Position numbers and translations under genes: made by a program. DNA of 64,000 nt from Thalassobaculum sp. OXR-137 (GTDB lineage Bacteria > Pseudomonadota > Alphaproteobacteria > Thalassobaculales > Thalassobaculaceae): the NCBI RefSeq assembly GCF_034377285.1, contig NZ_CP139715.1:1302001-1366000 (forward strand). Direction: 5' to 3'. The notes below the pieces were generated by a model, which saw only the letters and a list, made by a program, of their open reading frames with translations, was not told the origin of the DNA and searched no databases. Shown here in pieces: positions 54,524-63,296 of the stretch (the first letter of the stretch is position 1; each line of letters starts with the position of its first letter).

Positions 54524-55236
54524 GGGGCGGTTCCGCGCTTCGCGGCGGGTTTCGCCGCCGCCGGCGGGATCGGCTCCAGGCCAAGCGCCCGGTCGGCTTC
54601 GTCGGTCACCCGGTTCAGCGCCTCCTCGATCCGCAGGCGGAACCCTTCGCGGTCGGCCGCCGCCTCGGTCACGTCGATGGGCGGACCGAAGACCACGATC
54701 CCCCGGGTGAAGGGCAGCGGCACGAGAAAGCGGTCCCAGGACCTGGCCTGGAATCGGGGGCGGGAACTGCAGGCGACCGGGATCACCGGAACCCCGCAGA
54801 TCCGCGCCGCCTCCACCACGCCGGGCTGGCATCGCATCCGCGGACCGCGGGGGCCGTCGGGGGTGATGCCGACCGGGATCCCATCGTTGAGCGCCCGCAT
54901 CATGCCGCGCAGGGCGCTGCCGGGGTTGCGGCGGGTCGACCCTTCGATCGGGCGCGACACGAAGGCGGCGAGGGCCTTGCCCAGCATGCGGCCGTCGCCA
55001 TGGGGGGAGTGCAGCATGGCGAGCGGGCGGCCCCGGCTCCAGCCGGCGGCGATCAGCCCGAGCCGGTTGTGCCAGAAGGCCGCGAGAAACGGCTTGCCGG
55101 TCTCCAGCATCGCCGCCGCCGCCGGATCGACCCGCTGCTCCACCCGGATCGTGGCCAGCAGCAGGCGGAGATAGCCGCGCAGCATCCAGGTGAGCACGGC
55201 GGTGCCCGCATCGCTCTTCAGGACGGATTTCAACAT
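54520..55236 (-). CDS. lysophospholipid acyltransferase family (DUF374) protein
   Basis: A membrane-associated acyltransferase of ~238 residues. It contains FLAAFWHNRLGLIAAGW (WHNR as HX4D-type motif region) and GITPDGPRGPRMRCQPGVV (about 119-137), both diagnostic of DUF374 family members. It is fused in the operon with waaA (4-bp overlap), a common alphaproteobacterial linkage, and may acylate a lipid A or lysophospholipid substrate. ATG 55236 (MLKSVLKS) is preferred; a GTG at 55260 is possible. Confidence 0.88.
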   Translation of the reverse strand: MLKSVLKSDAGTAVLTWMLRGYLRLLLATIRVEQRVDPAAAAMLETGKPFLAAFWHNRLGLIAAGWSRGRPLAMLHSPHGDGRMLGKALAAFVSRPIEGSTRRNPGSALRGMMRALNDGIPVGITPDGPRGPRMRCQPGVVEAARICGVPVIPVACSSRPRFQARSWDRFLVPLPFTRGIVVFGPPIDVTEAAADREGFRLRIEEALNRVTDEADRALGLEPIPPAAAKPAAKRGTAP

Positions 55237-55343
55237 GGGTTCGGCGGACGACCTCGGCACGGGGACGGCCCTGCCGGGCCGCGTTGGCGCCTTCTACCAC
55301 GCTCCGGGACGGCCCGCATGCCCGAGGCGGCGGGCCGGGACGC

Positions 55344-55970
55344 TCAGATCCGCTCGCTGAGCCAGATCGCCAGGCGGGAGCCGGCGGCGATCGCCGCGCG
55401 CATGACCGGATAGCCGACCGTCTCCTCGCCGCCATGCTCGCGGCCGATATCGGCGTGCTCCGCCTCTTCGGCGCGGAACGTCTCGATCGTCTCCTTCAGC
55501 GCCGCCTCGTCCTCGCCGAGGGACTCGTATTGCCGGCGGTAGTGGTCGTCGATCACCTCCTCCACCGCGATGGTGCAGGCCATGGCCGCCTTCTCGCCCA
55601 TCAGCGCGGTGCCGGCGCCGAGCGCGAAGCCGGCGACGTTCCAGAACGGGTGCAGCAGGGTCGGCCGGGCGCGCCGCTCGACGATCAGCTTCTCGAAGGC
55701 GGCGAGGTGTTTCTCTTCCTGCTGCTTCATGTGGCGGATGGTCTTGCCGCAGGGCTTGCGGCCGAGGATCGCGAGCTGACCCTCGTAGATCCGCTGCGCC
55801 CCGAATTCGCCGGCATGGTCGACCCGCAGGATCCGGTCGATCTGCGCGCGCTTGGACAGGTCGCCGGGCAGGCGGGGCCGGGCGGCAGGCTTCGGGCTGG
55901 CGGGCTTCGGGTTGGCGGATTTCGGGTTGGCGGATTTCGGGTTGGCGGATTTCGGGGCGGTGTCGGTCAT
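55344..55970 (-). CDS. coq7: 2-nonaprenyl-3-methyl-6-methoxy-1,4-benzoquinol hydroxylase (demethoxyubiquinone hydroxylase)
   Basis: A 208-residue di-iron hydroxylase of ubiquinone synthesis. Metal ligands sit in RVDHAGEFGAQRIYEGQ (first E-x-x-H half), EEKHLAAFE, VEEVIDDHY and AEHADIGREH, the characteristic two-helix-pair plan of COQ7. The first ~25 residues are a repetitive NPKSA/NPKPA tail encoded by a 15-bp tandem repeat. Located between dsbB and the acyltransferase gene on the minus strand. Confidence 0.95.
   Translation of the reverse strand: MTDTAPKSANPKSANPKSANPKPASPKPAARPRLPGDLSKRAQIDRILRVDHAGEFGAQRIYEGQLAILGRKPCGKTIRHMKQQEEKHLAAFEKLIVERRARPTLLHPFWNVAGFALGAGTALMGEKAAMACTIAVEEVIDDHYRRQYESLGEDEAALKETIETFRAEEAEHADIGREHGGEETVGYPVMRAAIAAGSRLAIWLSERI
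55896..55955. repeat. 15-bp tandem repeat inside coq7 5' region
   Basis: Four tandem copies of a 15-bp unit: three perfect GTTGGCGGATTTCGG (55911-55925, 55926-55940, 55941-55955) and one variant GCTGGCGGGCTTCGG (55896-55910). They encode a five-residue repeat (NPKSA and SPKPA type) in the disordered N-terminus of Coq7. Being in-frame, copy number changes would only alter tail length. Confidence 0.85.
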
Positions 55971-55973
55971 GGC

Positions 55974-56462
55974 TCAGGCTCCCGGTCGGACTTCGTTCTG
56001 CTTCAGCATGGCGCGGACCGCCACGAGGGCAACCCCGAGCGCGAAGAGCACGTTCCATCCGGCCATGGAGATACCTAAGAGCGAGAACGCAATCTCGTCG
56101 CAGCGCACGATCGGGGCGCTCATGATCTGGGCGCGAAGGGCGGCCAGGTCATCGGTGCTGGACAATGAGCCGCAGCCGGACGTGCCTTCCCACCAGCCCT
56201 GCTCGACCCCCACATGGAATGCGCCAATGCCGCCGGAGACCAGGACGGCGAGGATTGCGAGGGCGGTCAGCGCCGCCGCGGCCGCCCGGTTGCGGCGCAG
56301 GGCGGCCGCCGCCACACCGAGCAGAATGGCGGCGACATAGGGCCAGCGCTGCCAGATGCACAGCACGCAGGGCTGCAGGTCGAAGCCGTACTGGGAGATC
56401 AGCGCGGCGATCAGGGCCGCCGCGGCGGCGCCGGCGACGAAGAGCGGGGTCACAGCAGCCAT
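55974..56462 (-). CDS. dsbB: disulfide bond formation protein DsbB
   Basis: A 162-residue four-helix inner-membrane protein that passes electrons from DsbA to quinone. The first Cys pair is C32/C35 (LQPCVLCIW), followed by QRWPY. The second pair comprises Cys in SGCGSLSS (about 110) and VRCDEIAFS (about 131). Its length is standard. Its start overlaps the upstream VTT gene stop by 13 bp; coq7 follows after 3 bp. Confidence 0.93.
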   Translation of the reverse strand: MAAVTPLFVAGAAAAALIAALISQYGFDLQPCVLCIWQRWPYVAAILLGVAAAALRRNRAAAAALTALAILAVLVSGGIGAFHVGVEQGWWEGTSGCGSLSSTDDLAALRAQIMSAPIVRCDEIAFSLLGISMAGWNVLFALGVALVAVRAMLKQNEVRPGA

Positions 56463-57031
56463 TTGATCGCCACGAAGCCTCCCAGCAGGAGCACGAAGAA
56501 CACGGTGGTGATCAGCCCGAGATGCTTTTCCAGCAGCCGGCGGATCGGCGGGCCAAAGTACCAGAGGAGGCCGGCAACGGCGAAGAACCGGATGCCGCGG
56601 GCCAGAACCGAGGCGACGATGAAGATCAGCAGGTCGAGCCGTGTCAGACCGCTGGCGATGGTGATGACCTTGTAGGGGAAGGGCGTGACGCCGGCGCCGA
56701 ACACGACCCAGGCGCCCCAGTCGTTATACATGTCGGCGAAGGCGTCGAACTTGTCCGCCTTGCCGTAGAGTTCGAGAATCGGCTGGCCGATCGCGTCGAA
56801 GAACAGCGCGCCGATGGCGTAGCCGAGCAGGCCACCGAGGACGGAGGCGACGGTGGTGATCGCCGCGATCCGCCAAGCCTTCGAGCGGTCGGACAGGATC
56901 ATCGGGATCATCATCACGTCCGGCGGGATCGGAAAGACCGAGCTTTCCACGAAGGACACCAGCGCCAGCCACCTCTCGGCGTGCCGGTGGCCGGAAACCC
57001 GCAGGGTCCAGTCGTAAAAGGGACGGAGCAT
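56450..57031 (-). CDS. VTT/DedA-family membrane protein (YqaA-like)
   Basis: A 193-residue membrane protein with the VTT (SNARE-associated/DedA) domain: FVESSVFPIPPDVMMIPMIL (about 27-46) and GALFFDAIGQPILELYGKADKFDAF. PFPYKVITIASGL (about 115-127) is the conserved F-x-x-K-x-x-T-I-x-x-G re-entrant motif. Such proteins act in lipid scrambling or envelope stress responses. ATG at 57031 opens the operon with dsbB, coq7, the acyltransferase, waaA and lpxK, all on the minus strand. Confidence 0.9.
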   Translation of the reverse strand: MLRPFYDWTLRVSGHRHAERWLALVSFVESSVFPIPPDVMMIPMILSDRSKAWRIAAITTVASVLGGLLGYAIGALFFDAIGQPILELYGKADKFDAFADMYNDWGAWVVFGAGVTPFPYKVITIASGLTRLDLLIFIVASVLARGIRFFAVAGLLWYFGPPIRRLLEKHLGLITTVFFVLLLGGFVAIKWLL

Positions 57032-57192
57032 GTCTCGGACCTCGGCAGGTGTCGGCGATGCGCGCTGCGATACCAGCCGGGGAGTGGGGCGGCAAGATGG
57101 CACGGGGGACCAGGCGGCGCTCTCCGGCGCGATCTGGGGCGCGATCCGATTGACCGGGTGTCGCGCTCTGGGCATAGTGCGCCCCGCCCGGC

Positions 57193-57279
57193 GCCCCCGT
57201 GGCGGAATTGGTAGACGCGACAGACTCAAAATCTGTTTTCCGCAAGGAAGTGTCCGTTCGAGTCGGACCGGGGGCACCA
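57193..57279 (+). tRNA. tRNA-Leu (anticodon CAA)
   Basis: An 87-nt cloverleaf with long variable arm, as expected for class II leucine tRNA. The 7-bp acceptor stem pairs GCCCCCG (57193-57199) with CGGGGGC (57269-57275), followed by discriminator A and encoded CCA (57277-57279). The D-arm GGCGGAATTGGTAGACGC is typical. The anticodon loop CTCAAAA gives CAA, reading UUG. T-arm GTTCGAGTC is present. It lies between divergent VTT and the GT gene, antisense to neither. Confidence 0.96.
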
Positions 57280-57314
57280 CGGATCTCTCCCTGCCGGCCG
57301 CCACCAGCGATGCT

Positions 57315-58601
57315 CTAGCCGTTCGGACGCTCGCCCGCGCTGGGATAGGCCATCGGGAAGCTGGGCTCCTCGGCGGTAGCGCGCCGCAATGCGGGGGCGG
57401 CGCCGGCGGGACCGCGCCGGAGGATCTCCGCGATGATCTCGGGGATCTGTCTCGCGGCGCTGTTGCGAAGTGGCATATCCGACGTGTTGTCGCGGTGATG
57501 GGCAGAGCCCGACAGCAGCGACGCCAGCGTCTCGGCGAACTGCTTCGGTGTCGAGAAAACGTCACCGGCGCCGTTCCGCTTGATCCACTTGAGGACCGCG
57601 TGCTCCTGCGGCAGGACGTTCGCCCGGTCGATCAGCAGCGGCAGGCCGAAGGCCAGCGCCTCGCTCACCGATAGCGGACCGGTCTTTCCCACGAAGACGT
57701 CGGCGACGGCCATGTAGCGGTGAACCTCGCGGGTGAAGCCTTTCACGACGGTGGGAAACGGCAGGCGGGCGGCGGCGACGGCTGACGCCAGCGCATCATT
57801 GCGACCGCACAGGAAGACCACCTGAGCCCGCGGCGGCGAGTCCCGCAGCGCCTCGGCCATCTCCAGCATCCGCCAACTTCCGTAACCGCCATAGAGCATG
57901 CACACCACCGGCAGATCCGGGTCGAGACCGAGCGCGCGGCGGGCCGCCGGGATATCCGCCGGCTTGGCTTCGAGAAACACCGGCCGGGTCAGCAGTCCGG
58001 ACATCGGGAACAGGCGATCGGCGGGGTGGCGTTTGCGCACCAGCTGGTCGTGGCAGACATCGGTTCCGGCGATCGCGTAGTAGCGATCGCCCTTCGGGAA
58101 CCACACATGCCGGTTCAACTCGGCCCAATCGGTCATCAGCACGGCGAACGGGACCCCACCCTTCCGATATCCGGCGAGACTGTCCGCAATCAGATGGTTG
58201 ATGACCGGGAGCACCGAGACGACGAGGTCGGGTTCGAGGCGCTCCCACAAATCGGCGAACGCCTGCCTTCCCCTGTTGCCGAGCAGGGCCACGTTCAGCA
58301 CGGCGCCGGCATAGAAGCCGAGACAGAAAAGGCCGGTCCGGCCCCGCCGCAGAATCAGGTCGTTGTAGGTCGCCTCGACGGTCCGCGAGGTGAACCGGGC
58401 GAAGAGGTCGAGGTCCGAAAGAACCTCCTGGTAGGCGTTCACCAGAGTCACACGGTATCCGCCGGTCGCGCACAGGATGTCGCGAAGCGCCTCGGCGGTC
58501 GCCCGGTGGCCGCCGCCGGCATCGGTGTAGACCACGACCACGTGGCGACTGCCGGCTGCATCGGACGCCGTCGGAAGGCCCGCCGGTGTCGCCTCGTTCA
58601 T
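57315..58601 (-). CDS. MGDG-synthase-like glycosyltransferase (GT28 type)
   Basis: A 428-residue GT-B glycosyltransferase. The N-domain VVVYTDAGGGHRATAEALRDIL (about 21-42) with the GGGH motif is the PF06925-like acceptor domain of monogalactosyldiacylglycerol synthases and related diacylglycerol glucosyl/glucuronosyl transferases. The C-domain includes VGKTGPLSVSEALAFGLPLLI (about 314-334), the nucleotide-sugar site. It would glycosylate a membrane lipid using UDP-sugar. The ATG at 58601 is used. Divergent from the radical SAM pair. With galE 5 kb further, supply of UDP-galactose is plausible. Confidence 0.88.
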   Translation of the reverse strand: MNEATPAGLPTASDAAGSRHVVVVYTDAGGGHRATAEALRDILCATGGYRVTLVNAYQEVLSDLDLFARFTSRTVEATYNDLILRRGRTGLFCLGFYAGAVLNVALLGNRGRQAFADLWERLEPDLVVSVLPVINHLIADSLAGYRKGGVPFAVLMTDWAELNRHVWFPKGDRYYAIAGTDVCHDQLVRKRHPADRLFPMSGLLTRPVFLEAKPADIPAARRALGLDPDLPVVCMLYGGYGSWRMLEMAEALRDSPPRAQVVFLCGRNDALASAVAAARLPFPTVVKGFTREVHRYMAVADVFVGKTGPLSVSEALAFGLPLLIDRANVLPQEHAVLKWIKRNGAGDVFSTPKQFAETLASLLSGSAHHRDNTSDMPLRNSAARQIPEIIAEILRRGPAGAAPALRRATAEEPSFPMAYPSAGERPNG

Positions 58602-58950
58602 CGGCCCGATCCGAGCATGACGGCATTCGGATATCCGAGCGCGGTGCCGTGACCGAACTGCCTCACGCAAATCCTCATTCGACCCCCTCCAGACGGCGCC
58701 CCACCCGATCCAGTCAAACCGGTCGAACCCTGCGCGCTGTCCCTTCTGTTCCCGCAGTAGCGCAGTATAGCGTGTCCTCCCGACTCTGGAGTGAGACAGA
58801 TGGACACCTCCCACTGCGCTGGAACTGAAGGGTTTTTGTCGCCGGATACTAAAATTGAGACTACGATGCCGCTACTGATTAACCCGGCTGGTCTGGCGCC
58901 GTCGCTACCTTGAAGGGTGCGACCGGAGTTGGTCCCAGGAGGAGTCACCG
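58602..58950. other. intergenic region between the glycosyltransferase and radical SAM genes
   Basis: This 349-bp stretch separates divergent genes and carries no supportable coding sequence. It has a perfect palindrome TCGGATATCCGA (58627-58638) just upstream of the glycosyltransferase, a possible operator. AGGAGG at about 58936 provides the ribosome binding site for the radical SAM gene. No convincing -35/-10 pairs are seen. Confidence 0.55.
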
Positions 58951-60696
58951 ATGCCAGCGCTGCCGGTTACGTCGAACGAAGGGGTTTCCGCAAGCCGCAA
59001 ACGGCTCGGGTTGCTGCTGATCAAGCCGTCCCAGTACGACGATGACGGCTACGTCATCCAGTGGTGGCGGTCCTACATCGTCACCAACGCATTGGCCGTC
59101 GTCGCCAGTCTGTTCAAGGATGCCGCAGACCGTCAGGCCCTGGGTCCGGACATCGCAATCGAGACCCGGCTGCTCGACGAGGTCGTCCAGTTCGTTCGGC
59201 CGGACGAACTGACGGGCTGGCTGGCCGAGTTCGATTACGCCGCGGTGTTGCTGGTGGCGGTCCAGACCAGCCAGTTTCCCCGGGCCCTGGCGATCGGGGC
59301 GGAGTTCCGGGCCGCGGGCTACCCGGTGATCATCGGCGGCGTCCATGTCAGCGGGACCTATGCGATGACGCCCGGATGGAAACCGGGCTTCGCCGGGGTC
59401 GAAGAGGCGGATGTCAGCCTGTTCGCCGGCGAGCTCGAACCCCATGTCGATTCGTTGCTGACCGATATCGTCAGCGGAACCGTCAAACCGTTCTACAACC
59501 ACCTCGCCAACAACGCCGATCTCGGCAAGGCGCCGACCCAGCGGGCGACCCACGACCTGGCGGCGAAGACCTTCGACCGTTATTACGGACTCGAGATCGG
59601 CCGCGGCTGCCCGTTCGTGTGCAGCTTCTGCACGATCATCAACTTTCACGGCCGCACGATGCGTCACCGCACCCTGGCCGATATCGAATCCTATCTGCGC
59701 GAATGCGCCGCCGGCGGCGGCCGCACCATGCTCATCACCGACGACAACTTCGCCCGCAGCCCGATCTGGCGCGACGTCTGCGGGATCTTCGCGCGTCTGC
59801 GCCGGGAACTCGGCATCGACTGGGACGTGACGATCCAGGTCGATGCCCTGGCCGTGCGGATCGACGGTTTCGTCGAGGCGTGCCAGGAAGCCGGGGTGAC
59901 GCGGATCTTCATCGGCATGGAATCCGTCCGGGCCGATAACCTGAAGGCCGCGGGGAAAGGCCAGAACAAGCTCCACCAGCTCCGCGACATGGTCATGACC
60001 TGGCGCCGCGCCGGCGTGATCATCTATGCCGGCATGATCGTGGGCCTGCCCAACGACACGCCGGAACGGATCGCCGAAGACGTCCGCATCCTGCAGGACG
60101 TCATCCCCGTCGATATCCTGTCGCCGTTTCTCTACACCCCCTTGCCCGGCTCCGCCGACCACAAGGACATGGTCACGGTCGGCATCCCGATGGACGAAGA
60201 CCTGAACCGGTACGAGACGGTCCATACGGTGATCGACCACCCGCTGATGAGCCGGGAGGTCTGGCAGGCGCTGTATTGGGACACGTGGCGGATGTTCTAC
60301 ACGCTGCCCCATCTGCGCACGACCATCGCCCGGGGCCTGAAGCACGGCCTGCCCATGGCCGCGTTGCGCAGCACCTATGTCTGCAGCAATACCGCGGCCT
60401 GTTTCGAGCGGGTGCATTCCGGCAATTCCGGGGCGGTCCGGTACCGCGACCGACGGACGCGGCGGGAAGGCTTTCCGAAAGCGCCGGCGGTTCCGCATGC
60501 GATCCGCCAGTTCACGCGGAATACGTGGATCCTGTCCCGGATCGGCGTGCGCCTGCTCTACGCCTACGGTCTGGAGCTGTTCCTGAGGTGGGAGCAGCGT
60601 CGCGGCCGGTTGGACCGGTACATTCCCGAAGAACAGGTGCCCGCGCCGGCTCATGACGCCGGAACGCCGTCGCCCGGGACAATCGCCGCCGAATAG
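58951..60696 (+). CDS. radical SAM enzyme with B12-binding-like N-domain (copy 1)
   Basis: A 581-residue enzyme. The N-terminal ~210 residues have a Rossmann-type layout (GLLLIKPSQYDDDGY at 20-34, VIIGGVHVSG at 126-135 with the GG-x-H of cobalamin-binding radical SAM proteins), but lack a clear DxHxxG base-off motif. The [4Fe-4S] Cys triad is C220-x3-C224-x2-C227 in GRGCPFVCSFC, then the TIM-barrel core to about 430. A C-terminal part with LLYAYGLELFL suggests membrane proximity. Next to its paralogue and divergent from a lipid glycosyltransferase; product unknown. Confidence 0.88.
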   Translation: MPALPVTSNEGVSASRKRLGLLLIKPSQYDDDGYVIQWWRSYIVTNALAVVASLFKDAADRQALGPDIAIETRLLDEVVQFVRPDELTGWLAEFDYAAVLLVAVQTSQFPRALAIGAEFRAAGYPVIIGGVHVSGTYAMTPGWKPGFAGVEEADVSLFAGELEPHVDSLLTDIVSGTVKPFYNHLANNADLGKAPTQRATHDLAAKTFDRYYGLEIGRGCPFVCSFCTIINFHGRTMRHRTLADIESYLRECAAGGGRTMLITDDNFARSPIWRDVCGIFARLRRELGIDWDVTIQVDALAVRIDGFVEACQEAGVTRIFIGMESVRADNLKAAGKGQNKLHQLRDMVMTWRRAGVIIYAGMIVGLPNDTPERIAEDVRILQDVIPVDILSPFLYTPLPGSADHKDMVTVGIPMDEDLNRYETVHTVIDHPLMSREVWQALYWDTWRMFYTLPHLRTTIARGLKHGLPMAALRSTYVCSNTAACFERVHSGNSGAVRYRDRRTRREGFPKAPAVPHAIRQFTRNTWILSRIGVRLLYAYGLELFLRWEQRRGRLDRYIPEEQVPAPAHDAGTPSPGTIAAE

Positions 60697-60748
60697 TCAA
60701 TTATTCGGCGGTAGCCGAGCCAGAGTGCCGCGAACGGGGGCAGTACCG

Positions 60749-62494
60749 ATGACAGTCACATCGATCAAACCTGAGACCGAACGATCCTCCAGCAAGAAAC
60801 GGCTCGGCCTGTTGCTGATCAAGCCGTCGCACTACGACGACGACGGTTATGTCATCCAATGGTGGCGTTCGTTCGTGGTCAACAACGCCCTGGCCGTGAT
60901 GGGCAGCGTCATCAGCGACGCCGCCGACCGCCAGGCCGTGGGTCCGGATATCGACATCGAGCGGCGCCTGATCGACGAAGTGACCGAGGTGGTCCGCCCG
61001 GATCGGCTGATCGACTGGCTGGCCGAGTTCGATTACGCCGCGGTGTTGCTGGTGGCGGTCCAGACCAGCCAGTTTCCCCGGGCCCTCGACATCACCCGCC
61101 CGTTCGCCGCAGCCGGCTATCCGGTCATCATCGGCGGCGTCCATGTCAGCGGGGCGCTGGCCATGGTGCCGAACTGGGAACCGGCTTTCGCGGGTGCCTC
61201 CGAAGCCGGCGCCAGCCTGTTCGCAGGCGAGTTCGAACCGCATGTCGACGAGCTGCTGAACGACATCGTCGCCGGCAGCGTGAAGCCGTTCTACGACCGC
61301 TTAGCCAGCCCCGCCGATCTCGGCGTCTCCCCGCGTCAGCGCGCCGAACATGGCCTCGCCGCGCAGACGGTCGAGCGGCACTACGGCCTGGAGACGGGAC
61401 GCGGCTGCCCGTTCGTCTGCAGCTTCTGCACGATCATCAACTTTCACGGCCGGAAGATGCGGCACCGCCATGCCGAGGCCATCGAGGCGTACTTGCGGGA
61501 CTGCCATGCCCATGGCGGGCGCCACATCCTCGTCACCGACGACAACTTCGCCCGGAGCCCCGTCTGGCGGGAGGTCACGGCCACCCTCGAGCGCCTGCAG
61601 CGCGAGCTCAACGTCGAGTGGGACGTGGCGATCCAGGTCGACGCGCTGGCCTACCGGATCGACGGATTCGTCGATGCCTGCAAAGCCGCCGGCGTTAAGC
61701 GGGTGTTCATCGGCATCGAGTCGGTGCGGCCGGACAACCTGAAGGCCGCGGCCAAGGGACAGAACAAGCTCCACCTGATGCACGACATGGCGATGACCTG
61801 GCGCCGGGCCGGCGTGCTGATCTACGGCGCGATGATCGTCGGTCTGGCGAACGATACGCCCGAGCGCGTCGCCGAGGACGTCAGGATCCTGCAGGAGGAG
61901 ATCCCGGTCGATATCCTGTCCGCGTTCCTGCTGACCCCGCATCCCGGCTCCGCCGACCATAAACACGCGGTCGCGGCCGGTGTCGTAATGGACGACGACC
62001 TCAACCGCTACGATACGGTCCACCCGGTGGTCGACCATCCGATCATGTCCCGGGACGAGTGGGAGGCGTTGTACTGGGACACCTGGAAACGCTTCTACAC
62101 CAAGTCGTACATGAAGACGGTGATCGCCCGCGCCCTGCGGTACGGCGTCAAGCTCGACATCATCCGCAGCACGTTCGTCTGCGCCTATACGGCCTCGTGC
62201 TACGAGCGGGTGCACCCGCTGGACAGCGGCGGCCTGCGGTTCCGCGACCGGATGTCCCGCCGGCCGAACCTACCGCGTCCGGCTGCGATCCCACACGCGA
62301 TCCGCCAGTTCGCGACGAACACCGTCATGCTGACCCGGATCGCGAGCCTGCTGCTCTACGCCTACGGGTTGGAGCTGTATTTGCGGGTGGAGCGGGCGCG
62401 GGGCCGTCTGGATCTTCACACCCGCATCCGGACGACGCCGGAAGTCGAGGAGACCCCGACCCTGGCGCAGGCGCCGGTGGCCGCCGCGGAATGA
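60749..62494 (+). CDS. radical SAM enzyme with B12-binding-like N-domain (copy 2)
   Basis: A 581-residue paralogue of the upstream gene, of identical length and with motifs in the same register: GLLLIKPSHYDDDGY at 20-34, GGVHVSG at about 129-135, and Cys residues C220, C224 and C227. The N-terminal 17 residues and C-terminal ~40 differ most. A 72-bp stretch is identical at 61015-61086 and 59217-59288 (same codon register). The start ATG at 60749 has GGGGGCAG upstream; it lies 52 bp after copy 1, so both are likely in one transcript. Substrate unknown. Confidence 0.88.
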   Translation: MTVTSIKPETERSSSKKRLGLLLIKPSHYDDDGYVIQWWRSFVVNNALAVMGSVISDAADRQAVGPDIDIERRLIDEVTEVVRPDRLIDWLAEFDYAAVLLVAVQTSQFPRALDITRPFAAAGYPVIIGGVHVSGALAMVPNWEPAFAGASEAGASLFAGEFEPHVDELLNDIVAGSVKPFYDRLASPADLGVSPRQRAEHGLAAQTVERHYGLETGRGCPFVCSFCTIINFHGRKMRHRHAEAIEAYLRDCHAHGGRHILVTDDNFARSPVWREVTATLERLQRELNVEWDVAIQVDALAYRIDGFVDACKAAGVKRVFIGIESVRPDNLKAAAKGQNKLHLMHDMAMTWRRAGVLIYGAMIVGLANDTPERVAEDVRILQEEIPVDILSAFLLTPHPGSADHKHAVAAGVVMDDDLNRYDTVHPVVDHPIMSRDEWEALYWDTWKRFYTKSYMKTVIARALRYGVKLDIIRSTFVCAYTASCYERVHPLDSGGLRFRDRMSRRPNLPRPAAIPHAIRQFATNTVMLTRIASLLLYAYGLELYLRVERARGRLDLHTRIRTTPEVEETPTLAQAPVAAAE

Positions 62495-62623
62495 TCCTGT
62501 CGGAATGCGGCGATGCCGTTGCCGAGGCGGCGAAGCGGCGCGCGGTACCTTCTGAAACCTCCGGGCCGACCCGGTTGCCGGCTGGTCCGGCCCCGGCGAC
62601 CCACCCAACCAGACCGATGCATC

Positions 62624-63265
62624 ATGACTGATCTTGCCCTGTCCTCCCTGACCGACGTCATCCTGGCCTGCGAGCTGCTTTTTCTGGCGGGCCTGGCCTT
62701 CAGAACGGATGTCGAGAGCGGGTCGCCTGCCTGGCTGTGGGCGATCTACCTCACGGTCTCCGGCATCGCGACCGCGCTGGGCGCGATCGACCACGGCTTT
62801 TTCGAGCCGATCGACCACCCTGGCCATGGAGCGATGAAGTTCGCCACCCGGGCCACCCTGGCCGTTGGTGCCGTCATTCTGCTGCTCACGTCGGCCCGTC
62901 AGTTCTTGTCGTCGTTGTGGACGCGGGTTGTGGTCGCGGCCGGCCTGGTCGCGCTGGCCGCCACGCTCTGGGTTAATTGGACGAGCGACGATCTGCTCGC
63001 CGTGGTCGCCATGAACGCGGTCGGCATGCTGCTTGCGCTCGTGCTGCACCTCTTCAATCTGCGGACCGGGCGCGGGTCGTCGATGATGTGCGTCGGTATC
63101 GTTCTGAGCATCGCGGCGTCGTCGCTGGTGTTCTCCGGCGGGAACGGATTTTTCGGCCTGGGCCTGTACGGGACCATGCATGTCGCCCTGATGCCGGCCG
63201 CGCTCGCGCTGTTCCTGGGCGGCCTGAAGCTGCGGCGCACCCGGAGCGGTGAGGCACCGGCTTGA
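62624..63265 (+). CDS. multi-helix membrane protein of unknown function
   Basis: A 213-residue integral membrane protein with about six or seven hydrophobic segments, for example ILACELLFLAGLAF (about 13-26), TLAVGAVILLLTS (about 77-89), VVVAAGLVALAATLWV and MPAALALFLGGLKL at the end. No recognised domain; the HGFFEPIDHPGHGAMKFATRAT stretch (about 57-78) is the most polar and contains three His. It is co-directional with the radical SAM genes and galE but starts 130 bp after the second. Ribosome binding site is weak. Confidence 0.75.
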   Translation: MTDLALSSLTDVILACELLFLAGLAFRTDVESGSPAWLWAIYLTVSGIATALGAIDHGFFEPIDHPGHGAMKFATRATLAVGAVILLLTSARQFLSSLWTRVVVAAGLVALAATLWVNWTSDDLLAVVAMNAVGMLLALVLHLFNLRTGRGSSMMCVGIVLSIAASSLVFSGGNGFFGLGLYGTMHVALMPAALALFLGGLKLRRTRSGEAPA

Positions 63266-63296
63266 GACACCGACACCTGCACCTCGAGGAGCATTG

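Noticed and set aside
52913-55174. 753-residue plus-strand frame over lpxK, waaA and DUF374
   Set aside because: Antisense to three conserved genes in an operon.
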